DNA from: Paenibacillus terricola
Lineage (GTDB): Bacteria > Bacillota > Bacilli > Paenibacillales > Paenibacillaceae
Reading direction: 5' to 3'
Assembly: GCF_014779765.1 (NCBI RefSeq)
Contig: NZ_JACXZA010000003.1
Span: 806,001 to 870,000, forward strand
DNA: 64,000 nt
A program made the translations under genes and the position numbers. The notes beneath the pieces were generated by a model that saw only the letters and a program-made list of their open reading frames with translations, searched no databases and had not been told where the DNA came from. Below are positions 50,241-58,775 of the stretch, one piece after another (position 1 is the first letter of the stretch; every line of letters starts with the position of its first letter).

Positions 50241-50564
50241 CTATCGAGGCGGAGCCGCATCTGCTGGGGCGGGGATGACGGGGCGGAAGGTCCAGACGTG
50301 AACCTTCTCTCTGCCTCCCTGCACCCAACTGTCGGCACGCCGCCACGGAGAACGCTCGCTGCAGCGTTCTTTTTTGATACGATCCGCTTGTTCTTCGGTA
50401 TGTGCCGTCCACAGCTCGACGAACAGCGATGGCTGATCGGTTCCTTCATATACGATAAAGGAGCCATTCGCTGACTGGACAAGCTCGTCCGCGAAGGACA
50501 AATACGATGCTCGATGCTCCGGTTTAATGCGATATTCAGCAAAGCATATGTACATGGAAGTCAC
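50241..50564 (-). CDS. Small protein with an ABM-like N-terminal half
   Basis: 107 residues. M-Y-I-C-F-A-E-Y-R-I-K-P-E-H-R-A-S-Y-L-S-F-A-D-E-L and S-F-I-V-Y-E-G-T-D-Q-P-S-L-F-V-E-L-W look like the beta-alpha pattern of antibiotic biosynthesis monooxygenase-type dimeric barrels. Function not assignable. GTG at 50564 has AGGA four bases upstream; the following ATG at 50555 is equally possible. Convergent with gerQ, with only 3 bp between stops. Confidence 0.7.
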   Translation of the reverse strand: MTSMYICFAEYRIKPEHRASYLSFADELVQSANGSFIVYEGTDQPSLFVELWTAHTEEQADRIKKERCSERSPWRRADSWVQGGREKVHVWTFRPVIPAPADAAPPR

Positions 50565-50675
50565 GCTTCCTTTCCTGATTGGCGTTCAAGTTCCGGGTAT
50601 GATATTACGCTGGCAAACCGACACTAAGAGCGATACGGAGACCCACATTATATCACAACGAAGGAGGAATCCCGA

Positions 50676-51662
50676 TTGGATACAGGCACGCATCTCGTCA
50701 TCGGACTCGGGCTCGGCGGCCTTGCTGCCGTTGACCCGGTTATCGCTGACAATGCGACGTTCCACACCGCCGTATTAATCGGCACCGTTGTCGGCTCGCA
50801 GGCGCCAGACTTTGATACGCTGCTTCGCTTTAAAGGCAATGCATCCTACATCCGCAACCACCGCGGCGCTTCGCATTCCATTCCGGCCATTATCGGCTGG
50901 ACCGCGTTGATTACGATCGTGCTTCAGCTGCTGTATAGAGGGTCGCTTCCTTGGCTTCATCTTGCGGGATGGATCTTGCTGGCTGTATGCGTGCATGTCA
51001 CAACGGATCTGTTTAATGCCTATGGAACACAAGCCGGCAGGCCATTCTCAAACAAATGGATCTCGTGGAATATTATCCACATATTCGATCCCGTTATTTT
51101 CACCACTCATGTCATTGCCATTTCGCTCTGGGCATTCGGTCTGGTGAGGCCAGCTGCTACCTTCTCCTTGTTATACAGCCTGCTCGCCCTTTATTACGTG
51201 TGGCGGACCGTCGTCCATCATCGGCAGCAGGCACATGTACAAGCGATAGATAAAGAACATGCTGAAGGCGACCGATATTGGCTTATTCCAACGATCTCGC
51301 TTAACACCTGGAATGTCGTCAAACGCAAGCATAACGGTGTATTCATGATTGGCGATCTCAGAACGAACGCACTCCGCTGGCAGGACTGCGTCGCGTGCTC
51401 CGACCATCCAGCCGTCGATCGCTCCAAGAACGATCCCTCGATCCAATCGTTCCTTTATCTAACCTCATTCGCATGCGCCGATGTGAAGGTTCATACATGG
51501 GGATACGAGGTACGCTGGAGTGACGTACGTTATCGGCATCGCAAGCAATACCCGTTTGTAGCCGTCCTTATGATGGACCATGATTACAAGACGGTTGGCT
51601 CCTATGTTGGCTGGCTCAGCGACAAACGACTTGAGAAACGGCTCCGCATGAATACGTATTGA
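50676..51662 (+). CDS. YdjM/YfhP-type membrane-bound metal-dependent hydrolase
   Basis: 328 residues. The family signature is an N-terminal M-D-T-G-T-H-L-V-I-G-L-G-L-G-G-L, G-S-Q-A-P-D-F-D near residue 45, R-N-H-R-G-A-S-H-S near 60 and H-V-T-T-D-L-F-N-A-Y-G-T near 107, which bind metal in the membrane, with four or five helices up to residue 185. The C-terminal 140 residues are soluble. B. subtilis YfhP is the nearest known relative. TTG start with AAGGAGG eight bases upstream. Physiological substrate unknown. Confidence 0.88.
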   Translation: MDTGTHLVIGLGLGGLAAVDPVIADNATFHTAVLIGTVVGSQAPDFDTLLRFKGNASYIRNHRGASHSIPAIIGWTALITIVLQLLYRGSLPWLHLAGWILLAVCVHVTTDLFNAYGTQAGRPFSNKWISWNIIHIFDPVIFTTHVIAISLWAFGLVRPAATFSLLYSLLALYYVWRTVVHHRQQAHVQAIDKEHAEGDRYWLIPTISLNTWNVVKRKHNGVFMIGDLRTNALRWQDCVACSDHPAVDRSKNDPSIQSFLYLTSFACADVKVHTWGYEVRWSDVRYRHRKQYPFVAVLMMDHDYKTVGSYVGWLSDKRLEKRLRMNTY

Positions 51663-51767
51663 CGTATTGACGCGGGGCTTTTTTTTCTGCACAATGATTA
51701 AGGATGAAACGATAACGATTCTCGTCTGTTTATGAATGCTGTACACAATCCTATAAATCGAACAAAA

Positions 51768-51800
51768 AAGCTCAAGGTTTCCCTTGAGCTTTCTCGTCTG
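51768..51800 (-). terminator. Terminator after the SASP gene
   Basis: AAAGCTCAAGG / CCTTGAGCTTT stem followed by TTTTGTTCG on the minus strand. Confidence 0.88.
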
Positions 51801-51814
51801 TGTATAGTTAAAGC

Positions 51815-52033
51815 TTAACGTTGACCGGACAGCTGTTGTTCAGCGATTTGCACCAGCTTTTTCGTGATGTAACCGCCAAGCGAGCCTGCGTCACGAGTGG
51901 AGACGTTACCGTAGTAGCCATCGGCAGGGATTTGAACGCCGAGGGACTGCGCAGCCTCCATTTTCAATTGTTCCAAAGCCTGGCTTGCTTGTGGTACCAC
52001 CAGTTGGTTGCTGCTGCGGGATTGGCTTGCCAT
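51815..52033 (-). CDS. Alpha/beta-type small acid-soluble spore protein
   Basis: 72 residues that bind and protect forespore DNA. Family signature: A-L-E-Q-L-K-M-E-A-A-Q-S-L-G-V (the germination protease cleavage region), D-G-Y-Y-G-N-V-S-T-R-D-A-G-S-L-G-G-Y-I-T-K-K-L-V. AAAGGAG precedes the ATG. A SigG-like promoter is visible upstream. Confidence 0.95.
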   Translation of the reverse strand: MASQSRSSNQLVVPQASQALEQLKMEAAQSLGVQIPADGYYGNVSTRDAGSLGGYITKKLVQIAEQQLSGQR

Positions 52034-52089
52034 AAGAAAAAACTCCTTTCATCCTCTGCACGTTGTGATGGGTTGCAAGCTTGCAAAGT

Positions 52090-52119
52090 TATTATGGCTC
52101 GCGTTTCGAATATATATGC
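52090..52119 (-). promoter_or_regulatory. Candidate SigG promoter of the SASP gene
   Basis: Minus strand GCATA (52115-52119) and CATAATA (52090-52096) with an 18-base spacer, fitting the forespore SigG pattern gnATR/CATnnTA at a suitable distance from the start. Confidence 0.5.
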
Positions 52120-52175
52120 TAGCGCTCAAAACTTTTACTAAATAATTTGAAAACTTTTTTGGAGTGTGATTTACA

Positions 52176-52364
52176 ATGTCCAAGCTGCTGTCGCTCTGGT
52201 TCGCTGTCTCGTCTGTTATCCTGATGGGAGCTACCGCCGTCATGATCAGCCACAATGGTTGGATTGCAATCCTTCTTGCCCTCCTGACGGTATGTAACGT
52301 AGGCTACGGGTTCGTTGTCAAAGCAAGAGCACGTAGACGTAATGATGGACAAGCCGCTAAGTAG
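52176..52364 (+). CDS. Small two-helix membrane protein
   Basis: 62 residues: two hydrophobic helices (residues 4-24 and 28-48) joined by S-H-N-G-W and a basic C-terminus K-A-R-A-R-R-R-N-D-G-Q-A-A-K. GGAGTG lies nine bases before the ATG. It is divergent from the SASP gene. No known family recognised; similar two-helix peptides are common in Bacillales. Confidence 0.72.
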   Translation: MSKLLSLWFAVSSVILMGATAVMISHNGWIAILLALLTVCNVGYGFVVKARARRRNDGQAAK

Positions 52365-52436
52365 GCAAGGGGCCTGCGTAGGGAAGAACTGCGTGCCCTT
52401 TAACGCAAACTTCTGGCTGAGCTTGATAAAGTCCAT

Positions 52437-52488
52437 ATCTATAAAGAAACGACCGCATCGAATCCGATGCGGTCGTTTCTTTATAGAT
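52437..52488. terminator. Perfect 24-bp palindromic bidirectional terminator
   Basis: Arms of 24 bases (starting ATCTATAAAGAAACGACCGC) with no mismatch and a four-base loop AATC. It sits between the two-helix protein gene and trpS, which converge. Confidence 0.88.
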
Positions 52489-52500
52489 AGCTGCTGCAAG

Positions 52501-53490
52501 TTACTTTCTTGGCGCCAGGAAGCCCATAAGCTCCTTCGCATCTGCGAGCGTTTTGTCGGCTGCTATAGAAGCTTTCTCTGCGCCTTGCTTCAGAATGTCA
52601 TGAATCGCACCGGAGCTGCGGATTTCATTGTACTTGTTCTGCAGTGGTTCGAGGACGGAAACAACAGCTTCCGCAAGATCCTTCTTGAATGCGCCGTAGC
52701 CTTGACCGTCGTATTTCGCTTCGATCTGCTCGATCGACATGCCTGCGCAATGCGAGTAGATGCTGAGCAGGTTGCTCACTTCCGGCTTGTTGGCAGGATC
52801 GTATTTCACTTCGCGGCCGGAGTCTGTCGTTGCACGGCTGATCTTCTTGCGGACAACGTCCGGTGGATCAAGCAGTGCAATGAAGCTTCCCGGATTCGGA
52901 TTGCTCTTACTCATCTTCTTGCTCGCATCGTCAAGCGACATAATACGTGCGCCAACCTTCGGGATATAAGGCTCTGGCACTTTGAAGTAGTCGCCGTACT
53001 TCGTATTGAAGCGGTGAGCCAGGTCGCGGGATAGTTCAAGATGCTGCTTCTGGTCATCCCCTACTGGTACGAGATCCGCGTTATAGATGAGAATGTCGGC
53101 TGCCATCAGCGTCGGGTAGACGAACAGGCCGGCGCCAACCGAATCTTTGCCAGCAGATTTGTCTTTGAACTGTGTCATGCGCTCCAATTCGCCCATATAA
53201 GCAAGCGTTGTGAACATCCAGCCCAGCTCGGCATGCGCACGCACATGGGACTGAACGAACACATTCGATTTCGCCGGGTCAATTCCCGCAGCGATGAAGA
53301 GAGCTGCTACCGCTTCCGTCTGCTCGCGCAGCGCTGCTGGCTCTTGGGGAACGGTAATAGCATGAAGGTCAACGACCATAAAGTAGCATTCTTCGGTCTC
53401 CTGCAGCTTCACGAAATTTTGCATAGCGCCAATATAGTTGCCCAGCGTTAGTTGACCGCTTGGTTGAATGCCGGATAGTACACGTTTCAT
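52501..53490 (-). CDS. trpS: Tryptophanyl-tRNA synthetase
   Basis: 329 residues, class I synthetase. N-terminal S-G-I-Q-P-S-G-Q-L-T-L-G-N-Y-I-G contains the HIGH-equivalent T-L-G-N; the KMSKS loop is K-K-M-S-K-S-N-P-N-P-G near residue 193; D-D-Q-K-Q-H-L-E-L-S-R-D near 147 binds tryptophan. ATG at 53490 is preferred (AAAGGAG nine bases upstream). Controlled by a T-box leader, from which it is separated by a small inverted-repeat element. Confidence 0.96.
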   Translation of the reverse strand: MKRVLSGIQPSGQLTLGNYIGAMQNFVKLQETEECYFMVVDLHAITVPQEPAALREQTEAVAALFIAAGIDPAKSNVFVQSHVRAHAELGWMFTTLAYMGELERMTQFKDKSAGKDSVGAGLFVYPTLMAADILIYNADLVPVGDDQKQHLELSRDLAHRFNTKYGDYFKVPEPYIPKVGARIMSLDDASKKMSKSNPNPGSFIALLDPPDVVRKKISRATTDSGREVKYDPANKPEVSNLLSIYSHCAGMSIEQIEAKYDGQGYGAFKKDLAEAVVSVLEPLQNKYNEIRSSGAIHDILKQGAEKASIAADKTLADAKELMGFLAPRK

Positions 53491-53513
53491 TAACATCCAC
53501 TCCTTTAGAGGTA

Positions 53514-53680
53514 GTTCAAAAAGTACGCTTTTGATCACGAAGCATCACATGAAGTCTATTCGGCATCGAATCTTGAATGAAGCAGTGACTTCCGGTTCTC
53601 GCGTAGCACTTCACTACGCTCCGATCCTCATTCCCCGCTTGATCCAACCTTCTCGGTGCTGAAAACCGTACTTTTTGAAC
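53514..53680. mobile_element. MITE-like element in the trpS leader
   Basis: 167-bp segment bounded by terminal inverted repeats GTTCAAAAAGTACGCTTTT (53514-53532) and AAAACCGTACTTTTTGAAC (53662-53680), 18 of 19 positions complementary. No gene inside. It sits between the T-box terminator and the trpS ribosome binding site, so it is part of the read-through transcript. A target-site duplication is not evident. Confidence 0.7.
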
Positions 53681-53775
53681 ATTAATTTGAAATACAATCA
53701 TTATTCATTCCATTATTATCGAGGCTTTGAAGCAGCTTGGCCGAGCTGCACTCGATGCCTGCACTTCCAAGTACG

Positions 53776-54073
53776 CAAAAAGGCCCCCCGTCGCAAGGGA
53801 CGAGGAGCCGTGGTACCACCCTAATTCGCATGTCTGCACAAAGCAACCCATCCTAGGTAGGGTCGTTGAATATGAGCATGCCTTAAGTTCCGTAACGAGG
53901 AACAATCGGATCAGTATAGGCAAGCAATGAGAAGACCAAAGCCTCCATTGAAACACCTGCGTTCCACTGTCCACTCCCGGATCCATTCGGACACGCGCGC
54001 TGCACCGGTTTGCACCAACCACCGGCTCTCTGCGAGCAGCCTCGCACGCTTACTTATTCCGTTCATCGCGTTT
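53776..54073 (-). promoter_or_regulatory. T-box riboswitch leader of trpS
   Basis: Minus-strand T-box AGGGTGGTACCACGG (53808-53822) is followed by the terminator GGCTCCTCGTCC ... GACGGGGGGCC-TTTTT (53777-53809). The upstream Stem I region includes AGAGAGCC. The likely specifier is TGG (53985-53983), set in the context GAA-TGG-A, matching the tryptophan synthetase it controls. Confidence 0.92.
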
Positions 54074-54079
54074 ACAACG

Positions 54080-54107
54080 ATTATACTCTCCAAGCTTCAA
54101 TTGTCAA
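54080..54107 (-). promoter_or_regulatory. SigA promoter of trpS
   Basis: Minus strand TTGACA (54102-54107), 16-base spacer, TATAAT (54080-54085): consensus hexamers immediately before the T-box leader. Confidence 0.85.
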
Positions 54108-54277
54108 GGTGAACCGACTGTCACTTTCCATTGGAGCGCAGCACCGTCAAGTTGTCCTAACGGATGGGACATGCGCATATATTGAGAATAATGTTTGGCC
54201 GCTAGTCCATCATCAATCAGGCTCTCGATGCTGTGCTCCCTTCATTATCTGTGGCGGCACGTTAGGAGGTTATTGCT

Positions 54278-55315
54278 ATGCCCTTGAATCGATTGCTCCG
54301 CTGGTCACCGCCAGCATTGACGGTAGGATGCGCAGTTCTGCTCATCCTGATCGCGTTCAATCGTCCGATCTATCTGCCAACACTTGGGACGGCCGAACTT
54401 CATGCATTCACCACGCTGTTCCTAAGCGTCGTGCTCGAAGCACTCCCCTTCATGCTGCTGGGGGTCATCGTATCCGCGCTGCTGCAAGTTTTTGTCTCGG
54501 AACAGGCTATCCGAAGCCTTGCCCCCCGCAATCCGGTTCTTGGCTCCGTATTCGGCGCACTGCTCGGACTGCTGTTCCCATTGTGCGAATGCGGCATGAT
54601 TCCTGTCGTCAGACGGCTAATTCGCAAAGGCATGCCCGCCTATATAGGGATCGTGTACATCCTTGCTGGACCCATCGTTAATCCGATTGTATTCGCCTCT
54701 ACATACACCGCTTTCCATGCGCAGCCTGGCATCCTCTACGGACGCATGGGACTGGGCTTTCTAGTCGCATTCCTTATCGGCTTGGTGTTAAGCCGTTATA
54801 TGAAAGCCAATCCGCTGAGAACGGGGCATGCCACTCATGCTCATGCTCATGCTCACACTCATGAGCATGTCCACCATTCGACCAGCCACTCGGAGCGTCC
54901 GCCGCTCGGAGCAAGGCTTGCATCCACTCTGGGGCATGCGTCCGAAGAATTTTTCGATATGGGCAAATATCTCATATTCGGTGCGCTGCTCACTGCGCTC
55001 ATCCAGACGGGTGTAGATCGGTCATCGCTTGATGCGATCGCGTCCCACGAGGCGCTGTCCCAGCTGTTCATGATGGCATTCGCTTATTTCTTATCGCTTT
55101 GTTCAACATCGGACGCCTTTGTTGCCGCTTCTTTCAGCCATCTGTTCGCTGCAGGGCCTCTGCTTGCTTTTCTCGTATTCGGACCGATGATCGATTTGAA
55201 AAATACACTAATGCTCTTCTCCGCTTTCCGAGGTCGCATTGTCATCGCTGTGGTCGCACTAACGGCTGCGCTCGTATTCGCTCTGTCATGGTTGACTGGA
55301 CAGCTCATCACTTAG
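54278..55315 (+). CDS. YraQ/DUF318-type permease with His-rich loop
   Basis: 345 residues with about eight membrane helices in two halves. G-L-L-F-P-L-C-E-C-G-M-I-P-V-V-R-R-L near residue 103 is the characteristic C-E-C-G motif, and C-S-T-S-D-A-F-V-A-A-S-F near 275 is its repeat. Between them the cytoplasmic or external loop (residues 185-205) is rich in His (H-A-T-H-A-H-A-H-A-H-T-H-E-H-V-H-H). The family is predicted to move small molecules or metal-linked cargo across the membrane. AGGAGG precedes the ATG. Paired with a YcgQ-type gene 28 bp downstream. Confidence 0.9.
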   Translation: MPLNRLLRWSPPALTVGCAVLLILIAFNRPIYLPTLGTAELHAFTTLFLSVVLEALPFMLLGVIVSALLQVFVSEQAIRSLAPRNPVLGSVFGALLGLLFPLCECGMIPVVRRLIRKGMPAYIGIVYILAGPIVNPIVFASTYTAFHAQPGILYGRMGLGFLVAFLIGLVLSRYMKANPLRTGHATHAHAHAHTHEHVHHSTSHSERPPLGARLASTLGHASEEFFDMGKYLIFGALLTALIQTGVDRSSLDAIASHEALSQLFMMAFAYFLSLCSTSDAFVAASFSHLFAAGPLLAFLVFGPMIDLKNTLMLFSAFRGRIVIAVVALTAALVFALSWLTGQLIT

Positions 55316-55343
55316 CTATTTGCCCGGAAAGGAATGACTCGCT

Positions 55344-55820
55344 ATGAATGCCGAAGACTCATTCGCTCCGCTTATTCACCGCATGCTGCGGGCTGTCGTC
55401 TTAATCGGATTCGCAATGCTGATTATTCATCTCAAACGAACAGGGGAACTTGCATTATTCGTAACACCTCGCATCGAGCAAGCGGTTAAGCTGTCAGCTC
55501 TTGGACTACTTGCGGCTGGCGCTTATCAAGCCTATTCCTTCTTCCGAATGTGGCCGAACCGCTCCCGTCACCTCATTGACGATAACTGCGCCTGCGAACA
55601 TGATCATGGCGAACACCATCACCACATCCACTCGCATGACCACGCACACCATCACGATCATGACCACGATCATACGTCAACCCCAGTTCGAAGCGTGCTG
55701 TTATACGGCTTGTTCCTGCTGCTTCTGGCAGTCGGCTTCTTCATGCCCCACAAGCCACTTGATTCCGACCTGAACGGAAAGCTCGGCACAACGGTTCATT
55801 CCCATGTTAAGGGTGAATAG
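55344..55820 (+). CDS. YcgQ/TIGR03943-type membrane protein, shortened, His-rich
   Basis: 158 residues. Helices near 15-32, 45-65 and 120-138 with a His/Asp-rich loop between (C-E-H-D-H-G-E-H-H-H-H-I-H-S-H-D-H-A-H-H-H-D). Start M-N-A-E-D and the R-A-V-V-L-I-G-F-A-M-L-I-I-H opening match the YcgQ family, but the usual C-terminal soluble domain (family members are about 230-290 residues) is missing and no continuation is readable downstream. GGAAAGG lies before the ATG. Forms an operon with the YraQ-type permease, as in B. subtilis ycgR-ycgQ. Confidence 0.82.
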   Translation: MNAEDSFAPLIHRMLRAVVLIGFAMLIIHLKRTGELALFVTPRIEQAVKLSALGLLAAGAYQAYSFFRMWPNRSRHLIDDNCACEHDHGEHHHHIHSHDHAHHHDHDHDHTSTPVRSVLLYGLFLLLLAVGFFMPHKPLDSDLNGKLGTTVHSHVKGE

Positions 55821-55845
55821 AAATTGTGATTCTAATACAGTATTG

Positions 55846-55892
55846 TGAACAGCAAGGGCGCACCATCAATGCGATGGGGCGCCCTTGTCTCC
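55846..55892 (+). terminator. Hairpin after the YcgQ-type gene
   Basis: AAGGGCGC / GCGCCCTT arms around a 16-base inner region; only GTCTCC follows, so terminator strength is doubtful. Confidence 0.5.
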
Positions 55893-55919
55893 TATCAGCC
55901 ACAATTATAGTGGTCCTGC

Positions 55920-56339
55920 TTAGCCTTCTTCCCAGCGATTGCGCGGCTGCTTCGGCACGAATTGGAATAAGGAGCCGGTATGGTTCGACATATTGTAGTT
56001 AGACTCGTACATAATACTTGCTGACCACGCGCCTGTACCAGGTCGTACAGCAAAATCGTAGGAAATGTCTCCATGCGTCCAGTCCCGTTTCAGCTTCAGC
56101 GCTTCGATGGCCATTTTGCGGAAAGCCTCCACCTGCTGCGCGTTCAACCCTGCTTCCACAGGCTTAAGTTCGCCGTTCCGGCTTTCAATGGGGTGATGCT
56201 TCATCCCGAACTTGCCGACGGCATTGTTGCGAAGTTGAATATGTACGGTTCCAGCCGCTGCGTTCTTTAATTCACCCTCCAATTGTCTAAACACGTAATC
56301 AACTTGTCTTGCTAATGGAATATGATTCAAATTAGTCAA
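55920..56339 (-). CDS. Protein of unknown function (139 aa)
   Basis: 139 residues, soluble. It begins M-T-N-L-N-H-I-P-L-A-R-Q-V-D-Y-V-F-R-Q-L-E-G-E-L and contains a G-D-I-S-Y-D-F-A-V-R-P-G-T-G-A-W-S-A-S-I-M-Y-E-S-N-Y-N beta-rich segment, ending R-N-R-W-E-E-G. TTG start with GGAGGGAG about seven bases upstream. No family recognised. Convergent with the YcgQ-type gene; divergent from the chemoreceptor gene. Confidence 0.7.
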   Translation of the reverse strand: MTNLNHIPLARQVDYVFRQLEGELKNAAAGTVHIQLRNNAVGKFGMKHHPIESRNGELKPVEAGLNAQQVEAFRKMAIEALKLKRDWTHGDISYDFAVRPGTGAWSASIMYESNYNMSNHTGSLFQFVPKQPRNRWEEG

Positions 56340-56713
56340 CTAACTCCCTCCACCTATCATTTGGTATGGTTCAGTATGCCTATCCCTCATCACACACATC
56401 AGTCCAACAACCTGCAGCAATCAATAAATCCGAGTAATCACTCCCCTATTCAAACAAAATAGATAACGCTTTCATTTACGTGTGGTCAAAAGCAAACATC
56501 CACCAAAAGAACTATGCAGGTAGATATTTAGAACCATCATATGACAGAAATTTTAATATTTCAACAATTTTGCACACTTTTTGTCGGGAATTTAAGTAAA
56601 TTTTAGATTTCCGCTGGAATTTCCGATTCCAGAAACATGAATTAATGATATAGACCCAAATTGGGACCAGTGATATACTATGTCTAAATTTACTATTAAA
56701 GGAGCGCTTACAT
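56340..56713. other. AT-rich intergenic region before the chemoreceptor gene
   Basis: 374 bases with no credible gene. A TATACT (56672-56677) could be a -10 element for the chemoreceptor, but no partner -35 or SigD pattern is clear. Confidence 0.4.
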
Positions 56714-57967
56714 ATGCAATGGTTCTCCACTTTATCAACGAAAAGAAAATTATTTTTAGGTTTTTATTCAATTGTTTTAGTATTTTCCATTGCATCTATT
56801 CTTGTGACAGCATTCAGTGGGGGCTCCGTGCTGGCCGCGATAATTGTCGCAATTGTATTAGCGATTGCGATTATACCTATTGTCAACTTCATTGAGAAAG
56901 CGCTTACAGAAGCGTTTTACGAATTACGTTCCGCAGCGTCCGGCTTGGCAAAGGGTGATTTCTCGCAAAAAGTGGACGTGTCCGCATCAATGGGCGAACT
57001 TGGGCACTCCTTCAACAGCATGATCGACAAACTTCGCGACATCATCACTGACACTTCGAAGATTTCCCGCCAGGTCAGCGAAGCTAGCCGCAGCATCTTC
57101 GATAAGAACCAAGCCATGAAGATCGCTATGGAGCAAGTTGCTGCATCCTCCACTGAGTTAGCAACTGGCGCAAACGAAATTTCTTCCGAAGTATCGTCCA
57201 TGACCGATTCGATTCGCGATATTGAAGACATGGTCGGATCTTATGCCCGCTCCGTTAAAGGCATGAACGACCGCTCGGAGCTGACGCTTGAGCTCGTTCA
57301 GCAAGGTGTGCATGCTGTCGGCAACCAGAAGACAAGCATGCAGAGCAATGCCGACGCAACGGCCAAAGTATCCGAGACCGTTCGCGAACTGGCGCGTGAC
57401 GCAGCCGGCATCACGAAGATTACTCGTACCATCTCCGAAATCGCTGAACAGACGAACCTGCTGTCGCTTAACGCTTCGATTGAAGCCGCACGCGCCGGCG
57501 AGCATGGTAAAGGTTTCGCGGTCGTAGCACAAGAGGTACGTAAGCTGGCTGAAGAGTCGTCGACTTCAACGAAGGAAGTATTCACGCTCGTACGCGGCAT
57601 CGAACGCGGCATTAAGCAAGCCATCGAGAACATCGTTATCAACGAGCAAGCCGTACAAGTGCAAACAGAGACGATTGAATCCGCAGAGCGAATCTTCGGT
57701 GAAATGATGTCCAGCATCGAGTTCATCGCGGAGCAGATCGCACGCTTCTCCGAAGAGAGCGACGTCATGCTGGAGAGCGCTCAACGCATTTCCTCGGCGA
57801 TTCAGAACATCTCGGCGATTACGCAGCAATCGGCTGCAGGAACAGAGCAAATGTCCGCATCCATGAACGAACAGATTGGTTCCGTTCAAGCAGTGGTCGA
57901 AGAAGCGGATCGAATGATGCTCAGCGTCAACCAACTGCAAAGAACGATTCAAGTGTTCAAACTGTAA
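56714..57967 (+). CDS. Methyl-accepting chemotaxis protein lacking a ligand-binding domain
   Basis: 417 residues. Two transmembrane helices (about residues 12-32 and 36-58) are separated by only a few residues, so there is no extracellular sensor domain. A short HAMP-like segment ([17 protein letters not shown]) follows, then a methyl-accepting signalling domain with the hairpin tip [31 protein letters not shown] near residue 245 and methylation regions on either side. It may sense membrane state or receive input from another protein. AAAGGAG lies before the ATG. Confidence 0.92.
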   Translation: MQWFSTLSTKRKLFLGFYSIVLVFSIASILVTAFSGGSVLAAIIVAIVLAIAIIPIVNFIEKALTEAFYELRSAASGLAKGDFSQKVDVSASMGELGHSFNSMIDKLRDIITDTSKISRQVSEASRSIFDKNQAMKIAMEQVAASSTELATGANEISSEVSSMTDSIRDIEDMVGSYARSVKGMNDRSELTLELVQQGVHAVGNQKTSMQSNADATAKVSETVRELARDAAGITKITRTISEIAEQTNLLSLNASIEAARAGEHGKGFAVVAQEVRKLAEESSTSTKEVFTLVRGIERGIKQAIENIVINEQAVQVQTETIESAERIFGEMMSSIEFIAEQIARFSEESDVMLESAQRISSAIQNISAITQQSAAGTEQMSASMNEQIGSVQAVVEEADRMMLSVNQLQRTIQVFKL

Positions 57968-58007
57968 TCTATTTACTAGCAGGTTGATGACGTTAACCTA
58001 TACAAAC

Positions 58008-58056
58008 AAACCCGGCCTGAACAACGATCCACGATCGTCGTTCAGGCCGGGTTTTA
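58008..58056. terminator. Bidirectional terminator between the chemoreceptor and SGNH genes
   Basis: AAACCCGGCCTGAAC / GTTCAGGCCGGGTTT perfect arms with a loop containing ACGATC/GATCGT, then TATTTTAA. Confidence 0.9.
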
Positions 58057-58067
58057 TTTTAAGCCGC

Positions 58068-58733
58068 TTACGCCCGTTTCGAATAATCGAATTCGACTGC
58101 ATCAAGCAGTGCGCGAGCAAGAATCATATGTCCTGCCTTGTTCGGATGAACGCGGTCCCACGTCAGCTGTGCGGAGTAGATATGCTCCAGTACACGGTCG
58201 AACGTTGTCTGCGTATCGACGAACAACGTGCCGTTACGTTCAGCTATAGCACGGACGACAGCGCCATATCGGTCCATCTCCATGCGCATTCGGTCTTCCC
58301 GGCAAGCTTCCACGAAGAATGGCGTCATTAGCACGATGCCTTTGACGAGCGGCTTCGTCTGTACGACCAGTTCTTCGAGCGTGCGCTCGTATTCATCGAT
58401 CCGCACATGCAGCTCTGGAAGCATGGGACGGTCGAACTGCCGCCATACATCATTCGTACCGATCATGATCGTCAGCCAATCCGGCTTCTGATCGATGACG
58501 TCCGTCTGCCATCGTGCTTGGAGATCGCGGACCGTATGGCCGCTAGAGCCGACATTGACGACTCGAAGCTTACGCTCCGGGTAACCGGATTGCAGAAACG
58601 CGTCAACCAGCTCCACATAGCCGTGTCCCGCTCCGCCATTGCCTGCTTCGCCAATAGGACGTCCTCGATCGCAGTCTGTGATGGAATCGCCGATCAGTAC
58701 AATTTTGTCACCTTGTCCGAATAGCAAATGCAA
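58068..58733 (-). CDS. SGNH/GDSL-family hydrolase
   Basis: About 221 residues, esterase or acetylxylan-esterase-like, no signal peptide. Block I I-V-L-I-G-D-S-I-T-D (nucleophile Ser near 17), block II V-G-S-S-G-H-T-V (oxyanion Gly), block III M-I-G-T-N-D-V-W (Asn near 93) and block V D-R-V-H-P-N-K-A-G-H (Asp/His near 193-196): full catalytic set. TTG at 58733 has AGGAG five bases upstream; GTG at 58736 is almost in contact with it. Forty bases downstream of the FAH-family gene, in the same orientation. Confidence 0.88.
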   Translation of the reverse strand: MHLLFGQGDKIVLIGDSITDCDRGRPIGEAGNGGAGHGYVELVDAFLQSGYPERKLRVVNVGSSGHTVRDLQARWQTDVIDQKPDWLTIMIGTNDVWRQFDRPMLPELHVRIDEYERTLEELVVQTKPLVKGIVLMTPFFVEACREDRMRMEMDRYGAVVRAIAERNGTLFVDTQTTFDRVLEHIYSAQLTWDRVHPNKAGHMILARALLDAVEFDYSKRA

Positions 58734-58775
58734 CACTTCTCCTCTCGCGCAGCGCGCATCCCGTGAATAGGTGAA

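Noticed and set aside
53514-53680. Possible gene inside the inverted-repeat element
   Set aside because: The open frames are short, cross the terminal repeats and have no start signals.
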